Of a stretch of 64,000 nucleotides of DNA, positions 26,400 through 35,100 are shown piece after piece; positions within the stretch are counted from its first letter, which is position 1, and every line of letters starts with the position of its first letter. The stretch comes from Schizochytrium sp. TIO01 (Eukaryota; Sar; Bigyra; Thraustochytrida; Thraustochytriidae): positions 4,658,501-4,722,500 of the forward strand of contig SMSO01000034.1 in the NCBI GenBank assembly GCA_004764695.1, written 5' to 3'. Under the pieces are notes generated by a model, which was not told the origin of the DNA, made no database searches, and saw only the letters and a list, made by a program, of their open reading frames with translations. Both the position numbers and the translations under genes were made by a program.

Positions 26400-28583
26400 A
26401 TGCAAGTCGATGTGGACTACTTTACAAGGACACTCAAGCCTCGTCAAAGCACAGCAGGCGAGAATGAGGCAGGGAATGCCAAGGGAGTGAGAGCAAAGGT
26501 AAACAAACTACGACTGTGGAAAAAGATTGAGAGCATTCGCTATCAGCAAAAGAACAAGGCAAACGAACGGAAGCTTACTGCGATTGCTACCTGTCGCAAG
26601 TCTAAGCAAGCTCGAATTTATACTCTCTATGCTGCCACAGAATCTCTCAGTGTGGTACGTAAGAAAACAAAAATCCGCAAATGTTCATGCCTAGCGCTTT
26701 CAGACAATGGAAACTATGCGGCAGCAGCTTTGTCTGATCAGCGTGCAGTGCAGATTTTTGATTTGAGCGTTGCGGAGCATAAGTTGATTGCACGACTAGC
26801 ATTTCCGATGCACAACCCTCTTGCAAAGCTACAAGACCAGGTCCATGCAGTGAAAATTTCAATAGCAGACAATGGAAAAGCACTTCTTTTGTTTACTGAT
26901 AATAACCAAGTATGGTTATATGGTGTCGAGAGCCCGCTAGCATGGCACCTTGTTGCAGATTACCAAGCCGTGCCACAAGCTCTTCATGTACAATGGCTAT
27001 GTACCAAGTCCTCAGAACTCGCCTTTACACTTGCTATGGGCTTTGCGTCATTTGGTCGAGACCCAAAACGATCCATTCTGGCTTTTACTCAAGAAGTCGT
27101 TCGCTGGGATACCTGGTCTGCAAACCTCCAAAGATCTGACTACCATGGATCCCAAATGACAATACATCACGAGCCCATGGATGCATGCGCCGTCCGGGCG
27201 ATGTGCCTTGCCACTACAAACGACGAACACACTTTGAATTTATACGCTTACGCTATCAACTTCTATGCTTCTGCTCATAGGAATCCATTGCTTATTATCT
27301 CACCAAGTCATAGCGAGCAGGTGATTGTTGTTGACATATTTGATGCACTAGCAAATTCATCGGAAAGTAGCCAGCTCCTCCAAACATTTGTGTGTGATTT
27401 GTGCTGGATTACACGCCTTCGAATCCTAGCCATGACCCTCTCAGATGGCTCTCTATGCCTATTTTCCAGTGCAGGTGCACTTCTAAACATTAGTGCACTC
27501 TCAAGTGAATCTTCTTATGAACCACGGCTCACATTCAGAGATTTAGAACCATTTGAGTTGCTTGGTAAAGTAGAACCTCATTTTGCTATATGTCATCACC
27601 CTGAGGCATCAGAACTTACTTGGTGTGATGGACATCGCAACCTCGTCCATGTGAAGCTACCAAACTTAGAACAACAACCCAATACACAAGCAGATGCCTT
27701 TGTATCAGCATTAAGCTCACTTGTTCCACGCATAAGTGGAGCCTTCCCCTTGCTTAAGGGCCTGCATTGTAATATGCGTGTTTCAAATGTTGGAAGGACA
27801 GTTCAAGCCTGGAGAGCATGCATGTTTGCAAGCCCTGCTCCATGGACTGCTCTAGAGCGTGCATGTGTCCAGAACGTCGCAGATTTGCTCATTCAGTCTC
27901 TAACACCCCTTGTGGAGGAAGAACCCCTTGCAGCTTTAAAACTTGCAACACAATCAATTACTGCAGGGCGATTGCAAGTTCACGCACTTCGAGAAACAGC
28001 GTATATTGCATGCGCTCTTGTAGAAGCATTTATCCGCAATGAGGAATTCTATGCAGCGCTGCACACATTGCGTCATGCTGAGGTATCTCTTCGTCACTGC
28101 ACAACGCAAATTTCTGAAGAGTATGGTCCAACTCTTGATCGTCATTGGTGGATGCTCGGGAAAGCATGTAATCAGAAGCTTGAATCTCTTCAAAGTATGC
28201 GAGACCCATCCTCAGATACTGCTGCAGATACTCTGTTGTTGCTTCGAGCAGTGCAAAGCTATTCTTTTCAGCGTTATAACGTTTGGACTACTGAGCGTAC
28301 GAAAGCACTAGATCTGAACTTCAAGGACCTTCAACTCAGCTTACCTGACAATCATGACTCCAAGAGTCTATCAGCAGATATTAGACCGAAGCTTAGATAC
28401 AACAGCGTACCAAGAGGTGACGAGTATTTCTTGATGGGTTTGTATGATCAGGCAGAAGATGAATATGCCTCTCATCCACTTGGTGCATACCCTCTAATTT
28501 GTCTTTGCTTGCGGCGAATGCGGCTTGAAAAGGCGCTGGATTTGGCCGAAACGTGGTGGTCCCAACCTGTAAACGCGCAAAAG
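26400..28583 (+). CDS. WD40-like large protein, segment 1 of 3 (possible CPLANE1-like)
   Basis: First of three plus-strand reading frames that probably form one protein of about 1,690 aa. The first ATG is at 26400 (MQVDVDYF); the open frame extends slightly upstream without an ATG. Residues about 50-450 have the strand-turn pattern of divergent WD40 blades (for example CLALSDNGNYAAAALSDQ, and CWITRLRILAMTLSDGSLCLF). About 480-728 is helical and TPR-like (MGLYDQAEDEYASHPLGAY). From memory of the family, the CWITRL segment and its flanks resemble the N-terminal half of CPLANE1, a ciliogenesis protein; this is tentative. The frame stops at 28584, but the adjacent frame continues a protein-like sequence from 28579. 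A single extra base in AAAA (28579-28582), a +1 ribosomal shift at AAG-TAA, or an 82-nt intron (28583-28664) would join them. Confidence 0.7.
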
Positions 28584-30075
28584 TAATCGCGCCGCACTAG
28601 GCTTACTCGGCACAATTATGGCAGCTGGATTCCTCAATGACCCCAAACTTGCAGCAGTTCCTAGCCCCTGTGCCGAACCTACTCGCCGATCCGTGCGCCA
28701 TCTTGACCTCAACCTCCTCGCCCGACAAAGCCGTAGAGTCGTTCGATGGGATGCCAGGTGGGCAGCATGCTTCCTACTTGCTGATGATAACCAGGTTCTA
28801 TCTTATCAAGTGATCATGAGGGCACGAGATCCACGCCAAGTCTTGCGAGTTTTTGAGACTGGCTTTGTTCGCGATTCATTCGAGATTGAGCAGCGATCAC
28901 AAATTCTTCAGCGGCAGCTAGTTGCTCAACTTGTTTTGAGAGATTTACGCATGTGTGCTCGAATTATCATATATAGTCGCAAGGTGAAGGAAAACTTGCA
29001 CGTGCGTCTTGCACTTTTGTGGATTCTACTGATTGATCTTGATATGGTAGACTTTGAAAACAAAGTGAATCATTTCGTTCTCTCCGTTGATAAGGTCCAA
29101 ATTGATGAATCACGAAGAGTGCATCACGCCCTATATATTGCAAAATTAGTGCTCTTAGTGGCATGGTCTTCAGGTTGTAACCTGACTTGGGAAAGTCCGT
29201 TACTACATGCATCAACTGAAAATGCTAGTGTTCTCCCCGCCCAAGCTGCATGGTTACAGCCTCTACGAGCATTGGTGATCGTGTTTTGGCGGATTACCAC
29301 TAATCAGCCGCGAAATAAGTTGCTCTCCGAGTTTCTGCGTTCCCACGGCAGGCTTGGAGATCTGCCTGGTAGGGAGTGTGAGTTTGATCTCTTTGCAGAA
29401 TGTAATACTCTTTTGGAAACTGCCGATGTTGATTTCACCGAAATTACACAAGTTCTACTGCGAGGCTCGCCCAATTTGGATGATGATGATAATATTGATC
29501 TGGGAAGTGTTGTTTCTCAACCTTTTGATGCTAATGACCCTGAAGGTGATGACTTTGAATGCCTTGAGGGAAAAGGCTCAGAGGATGAAAGTGAATTGCT
29601 TGATGATGAAAATCACACTCCTGGTACTGACTCGGTATCATGTTATACAGATGCTCATGCTGTAAACCAAAACAATCTCACACAAGACTTATTTCAGGAT
29701 GATAGCCAGAGCGCAGCTTCACGAGACAGTGTCCTCGTTCATGAGATCTCCTCTGACCATAGTTATTCTGGAGATGAAGAAGATATGAGTGAAAAATCAA
29801 TCCTTACCATACCCGAACAGAACGGCGAAAACGAAGATGGCGCAGACAATATTTTTGACGATGAACATAGTCAAAATACCAATGCTAAAAGTCACTCATC
29901 CATAAAACTCCCAGAATATGAGGAGTCAGATAGCGATTTAGCTAGCATATATTCTGAAGATAGTAGTGATGAAAGCGACTTTGAGGATCATAGTCTCCTT
30001 AGTAAAGACAATGAATCTCTCTCAATGCCCCTCTCTCCGCCAAGTATGTCAAGCAACAGTTCAGCTGATGGGGAA
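28579..30075 (+). CDS. WD40-like large protein, segment 2 of 3: helical and acidic part
   Basis: The frame is open from 28573 and reads KSNRAALGLLGTIM directly after the break. The ATG at 28618 is therefore more likely internal than a start. Residues up to about 29460 are mostly helical, with hydrophobic stretches (VRLALLWILLIDLDMV, IAKLVLLVAWSS). From 29480 the protein becomes strongly acidic, with Asp/Glu/Ser clusters to 30075. The frame itself runs on to a stop at 30159. The following frame carries the better continuation, so a 58-nt intron at 30076-30133 is proposed: phase 0 on both sides, acceptor CTGTTCCTCCGCAG good, donor GTCGAA weak. A one-base indel in AAAA near 30110 would also join the frames. 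Confidence 0.65.
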
Positions 30076-30133
30076 GTCGAAGGCCCGAGCCCATGGATAT
30101 TTAATACACAAAACCTCGCCTGTTCCTCCGCAG

Positions 30134-31540
30134 ATTATTCACGTCTCCTCGCGAAGTGATGATGAAATGCATGCACTTAACCGCTTAAGGAGTCAATATG
30201 GGGAAATGAAACAAATTCTAGACCGACTTGGATCTGATCAACGGCATGCAGAAGAGCGCACAACAAAGCAACTACATGGAGCATTCGAAGCCTTGGCCAG
30301 TCGTCTTGAGCAGATCGCGGAATCAGTACAGATTCGACAAGTAGAATCTATAAGGAACCTAGAAGAAAAACTGCTTACACATCAAACTGCTTCTGGCCAG
30401 AGGCCCGAGGCTGTAACTGAGAATAAGCAATCCGATGAAGTATTGCAGAGCCCTGATAGCGCAAGTGACTCTTCAGAATTTGACCACTACTCACAGAGCT
30501 CGTCACAGCAAAGTGATGAAGAGGATGAAACAAACCTCCCTCATGGCCTCGCAGCCCAGCAATTTCTCCGTCACGTCCGCTATCGAGGCACACGAAGTCA
30601 TTTACGTGAGCCAACAGATAGACTTCCATCCACTAGCTTTGAAGCTGATAAGGAAGAGGCGCACCATTATATGTTTCCAGGTCTGACGACTTCACCAAAT
30701 CCGAGTCGCAAGAAGGCAACCCGTCGATACTGGCCTACGCAACTTGATGAAAACGTACCTCCGCTACTTATGGTCCATCCAACTACAAAACAAACCTCTC
30801 GAATGTATCGCCACAGACGCAATATGGCTCAACACGCTACTATGGCGACCCAGACGGACAATGTTAACGAACTTTCACCTGCTGTAATGAAACCAAAAGA
30901 TACTCTTGCACAGCTAAACACAAATCTCCCAGTAGCCTTGGAGGACTCTGCCCCAATTTCTCCCCCGCCTCCTCCTCCGCCTCCGCCTCGGTCCCTGGTA
31001 TTTCCTGAGCCAGTTTATCAATCGCCAAAGGACTTTGTGCCTTCACCTCCTCCATCACCCCCACCATCACCCCCACCATCATGTTTGCTCTTACAAGAGG
31101 AAGAGCAAATCGAGAGCAATGCTACATTGAGCTTCGATCCTCCTTTGGAAACGCTTGCTAAAAACCACAACTCCAAAGCTGTACAGACCGCTACCCCCCC
31201 GGGTGATCCGGTGTCCGGTGGTGTTGAGATGAGCGAAAGGCTGCGTAAGATTAATCTGCAATCCAAAGAGTTCTCTACACAAGTTTCATTCTTACGTCCT
31301 AGCGCGGAAGGGTATCCCCAAAGTATTCTACCACATGTACCTCCTGATCTTTACCTTCGGATGCGGGCCCATGGAGTTGCGAGCAAATACAACTCCCAAG
31401 AAGGTTTAGCATCCCGTAGTTATCTACATATTGCCCCTTTGAAAGCATCCTCTGTAGGTATTGCTCAACCTGCTCACGAGGAAGTATCGAGGCCTATTTT
31501 TCATAAATCTAAACGGCCTCGTTTCCGTGGAGTACTATAA
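30134..31540 (+). CDS. WD40-like large protein, segment 3 of 3: coiled coil and proline-rich tail
   Basis: This is the C-terminal 468 aa, read from the proposed acceptor at 30133. A long charged helix near the start (IIHVSSRSDDEMHALNRLRS onward, to about 30375) has coiled-coil spacing. It is followed by Ser/Asp/Glu-rich linkers and two proline runs (nine Pro at about 30961-30990, then SPPPSPPPSPPPS near 31045-31080) that could bind SH3, WW or profilin-type partners. The chain ends in a basic KSKRPRFRGVL. The frame has no good ATG of its own before 30160, which supports its being an exon of the upstream gene. The stop lies only 82 bp from the end of the convergent minus-strand ORF. Confidence 0.65.
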   Translation: MIHVSSRSDDEMHALNRLRSQYGEMKQILDRLGSDQRHAEERTTKQLHGAFEALASRLEQIAESVQIRQVESIRNLEEKLLTHQTASGQRPEAVTENKQSDEVLQSPDSASDSSEFDHYSQSSSQQSDEEDETNLPHGLAAQQFLRHVRYRGTRSHLREPTDRLPSTSFEADKEEAHHYMFPGLTTSPNPSRKKATRRYWPTQLDENVPPLLMVHPTTKQTSRMYRHRRNMAQHATMATQTDNVNELSPAVMKPKDTLAQLNTNLPVALEDSAPISPPPPPPPPPRSLVFPEPVYQSPKDFVPSPPPSPPPSPPPSCLLLQEEEQIESNATLSFDPPLETLAKNHNSKAVQTATPPGDPVSGGVEMSERLRKINLQSKEFSTQVSFLRPSAEGYPQSILPHVPPDLYLRMRAHGVASKYNSQEGLASRSYLHIAPLKASSVGIAQPAHEEVSRPIFHKSKRPRFRGVL

Positions 31541-31622
31541 GCATATGTAAAAAGAAGAAATTGTAAACTATAGGTTATGCTGTCTTTCATGTTTGCCCTT
31601 AAAATACAACCGAAATTCAATT

Positions 31623-32171
31623 TCATGGAGACTTGGGAGACTTTTGATGCTCATAGCACCAAATCCTGACGACTTGGCCATCTTCAAGAGTCTCTCTATG
31701 TTGAAAAATACCCATTTCACGACGAATCGCCTTTGCTTTGTCCCAGCTCCATCCATGATCTTGCACCGTATGCTTAATGTAACTAAGTCTAGATGGTCCA
31801 TGTGCAAGAGCTTGTTGGAGAAAAGTACGAATCCTAGCCGCGTCATCCTGCTTAATAGGCTCAATATCTGTTTTTGCTGCTCCTGTTGCTGTTCCTGTTG
31901 ATTCTGCTTGGGAAGAGAAAGCGGAAGATGAAGACTTTAATTGTTTGCTTTCCCGTGGTAAAGGCGGAGAAGCGGTAGTCAAACATGCACTGTTTTGGTT
32001 GTCCGCTAACTTATGATTATTGATCTCACGGTTTGATACAAGAGTTGCAGAAGAGGTCTTTTTTGCATCTTCAACATTATCATGAACTTGATCTTGAAAT
32101 GCAGAAGGACGTCGCAGAGCTAATTCTGACATAGCTATTGGTGATCTTGTTATGCTATCAGTTGTATCCAT
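31623..32171 (-). CDS. 182-aa protein or last exon of the channel gene; winged-helix-like C terminus
   Basis: The ORF starts at an ATG (32171) that overlaps the end of the channel frame by 14 nt and is read +1 relative to it. Residues 1-105 are Ser/Thr/Ala-rich and look disordered. Residues about 111-175 (from ARIRTFLQQALAHGPSRLS to VVRIWCYEHQ) look like a compact helix-turn-helix/winged-helix fold, recalling the small wings found after some primase/helicase domains. This is pattern-level only. A 58-nt intron at 32126-32183 (donor GTCTTA weak, acceptor ATGTCAG) would fuse it in frame to the channel after LENKLRA. A one-base shift in the AAAA at the GAAAATAAG stretch would too. An independent overlapping gene would be unusual in a eukaryote. 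Confidence 0.5.
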   Translation of the reverse strand: MDTTDSITRSPIAMSELALRRPSAFQDQVHDNVEDAKKTSSATLVSNREINNHKLADNQNSACLTTASPPLPRESKQLKSSSSAFSSQAESTGTATGAAKTDIEPIKQDDAARIRTFLQQALAHGPSRLSYIKHTVQDHGWSWDKAKAIRREMGIFQHRETLEDGQVVRIWCYEHQKSPKSP

Positions 32172-35100
32172 TCGACTTAAGACCGGCGCGTAACTTATTT
32201 TCAAGCTCTTGGAAACGAATAGATTGCTTATCCATGGCCTCGCTATAGTTTAGAAGAGCGGCATTGGCCATTGCGGGAGGATGTTGTGCTGGCAAGCTCG
32301 TATTATGACTACTTGGTTCAATAACTTCAAAAGCTTCCTCTTCACGCTTCTCGTAGATTGCTTCATTGCTCATGTTTGCAATAATTTTGCGCGAATCCCA
32401 ATAATTAATATCCAAGTCTCTGAATAGATGCTTATGTTTGCGATTTGTTCGCAATGACGATTCAATTTCCTCGGTAATAAATTGCTCCCACATTGAATCA
32501 CTTGCTTCTCTCTCCTTGGGATACACATCTGTAACAATAGCAATGAGTAAATTAATATTAATTGTTGCAAACATGATGAAGCTTGCTGCTGCCAGTAGCC
32601 CAGACCAAGAAGTTGACGCGATCAATTCAAGCCCATCCCAACTCTCTACAAATGGGGTATAGAATAACGAGTAAAATGTGCTCCCAAAAGTCATCCAAGG
32701 ACTTACACTTGATCCAAATCCCACATGAAAACAAAAAGCTAGTAAAAAGCATGCAGCGGCTACCACGAGTAGATAGATACCAACGGCAAGGTTAGTAATG
32801 GTATTGGTGAGTGCAACAATTACAGGACCAATATCTGGAATTGACCGTGCAGCACGTAATAGTGGAATCATGCTTAGCAGAAAGATCACAGCTACCGTTC
32901 GACGCTCGGTTTGTAAGAGGCGGTGATGTTCGCCCCAAGAAGAAAATTCACTACCTGAAACATTAGTTCGGATACCCCTGGTCTGAGCAAAAGCTTGATA
33001 ATCGATCACAAGAACCGTAAGCAAAAGTGCAAGCACAACAAAAACGACTGCTGGAGGCTTCCGAGAACGAATAATTTTTGAGTGCATAGCGTAAGAGAGT
33101 AACAGAAGTATCATCCCCGCAACTGTGCCTTCGAACTCCCTTGAGGGAGGAAACCGACGATAATCGACTCTAAACTCCTGGACACTCACGTCCAGACTTG
33201 GACCCGCATAGAACGAAGTTGACATAGTAGCTTGAACTATGCCATAGATGTTATGAAGTGGGTTATATAGGTTCATTTCGATCGAGAGGACTTGCATACC
33301 ACCAGTGTCATTGTGCCGTATAGTCGAGTTCATAACTGTTGAAATTTGTTCCGAAGTGCTTTGAGCCAGAATTGATACAAATGATTCACCTGTCTCTCTC
33401 AAAGACTCACTTGCGTCTTGCCAAACTAGGCCATGAGCAAGCAAAGGTAAGACAGTTTGCTCCAACTTTAATCCTCCAATTACACGATTGTATCCCATAT
33501 AGATGAGTGAATCATCTGTGATATTAAATCTAAATTGATTCGGGAACTCATTCACTAACCAATTCTCCATGTCCTCAAAGGACTTCACATCTTGTACGTT
33601 GTCCTCAATTTCTGCCTTCAAACTTTCTCGCCAGCTACGTTCTGCTGTAACATCATAATCAGGCGCAAGTTGAACCATCATTGCAAACCATACTAAAATT
33701 CCAATCAGAACTGTAGTTCGTCGAAAGAACTGCCACATTGCATGCCGGTTTCGCCAGCGACGTACGGAATGAGACAAGTTTAACACATCAATAAGCTCAG
33801 TCGATGCTACAAGCTGAAGTTCTAGCTCTTTGAGGATGTGCTGCAGCTCGCGAAGCGGCTTATTTGCAATCGACTCCGGAGTCAACTCGGAACGAGCATG
33901 TTGCAGAATGCCTCCTCTCTTGGAATCCTTTAGTAGTGAAGCGCGAGGTCCATATTGAAAAGGAGCTGATGGAAAGCCCCAGTGCATGGAGCGTTCTTGA
34001 ACCTCTGCTCGTAATCTTTCAACATCATCAGCAATATGAATGTGTTGGTATAATGCTCGGTAGTAAGGTGTGAGCGGCCCTGCATCCGTCCCAGGCTCCT
34101 CCATAATAGGATCCGCAGATAGCTCGATCAGACTTTTAACAACCTCGATCTTTTCATTCTGGACAGCCATAGACAGGGGCGAGTACATTGAAATGTGTTG
34201 CTTAGTTTCCTTAACGTTGGAGTGACTTACTCCAAGCGGTGCAACGGCTGTTGAGACGAGCTTAGGTACAACTAAACGTAAAACACTCCATCGTGTGCGA
34301 GCTTTAGCGCTTTGTGGGATTGGGCTATCTCCTTTCGTTTGTGAAACTGAAAAACTTACAGATTTGTTCATCTGCGGATCGTCCAATGACATGAGTTCTT
34401 CAATCTCCAAGCTCTTGTCAACCTTTGCCATTTCTGAAAGCTGAAGAGTTTCTACCCCCCGTAAGCTAAGATTGACAATTTCATCGACTTGATAAAGCTG
34501 CTGCAAATGACGAACAAGGTATTCACAGCATTTAGTATGCCCTTGATATGCAGCATGATGCAATGCAGTGAAACCAAGATTATCAGGGATGAGAACTTTT
34601 ACATCTACTTCTGACTCTACAAGTATCTTGCACATTTCAAGATCACCTATATACGCTGCAAGAGACACCGCTGTAAAGCCGTTTGTATCTCGCCGATTTG
34701 CATCAACATGGAGTGCCAACAAATGCCGTACAGTTGAATAGTGCCGACCAAGCACCGCAAGAGAAAGCGCTGTTCTTCCGTTCTTGTTCTTTACGTTAAG
34801 ATCGGCACTTGCATTCTGTACCGAATGAGATAGAATAATATTGATCGAATCAAGATGCCCACGGCGCACAGCTGCAAGCAAGTATGAGTTCAACAATTGC
34901 TGGCGCATTTGATGCACATTGTGAAACGTAAGTTTTTCACATGTCATGTCAACTGATTCTCGCCTTGCCCTCTCCTGTGTTCTCTTAAGGATATTTGCAG
35001 TTGCGTTTTCGCTTACAGGGCATATTTCCCAGCCCAAACACATGATTGCCTTGATCGTCTCTTCTACGCCTTGCACCAGATCAAACTTTTCAGTTTTGTT

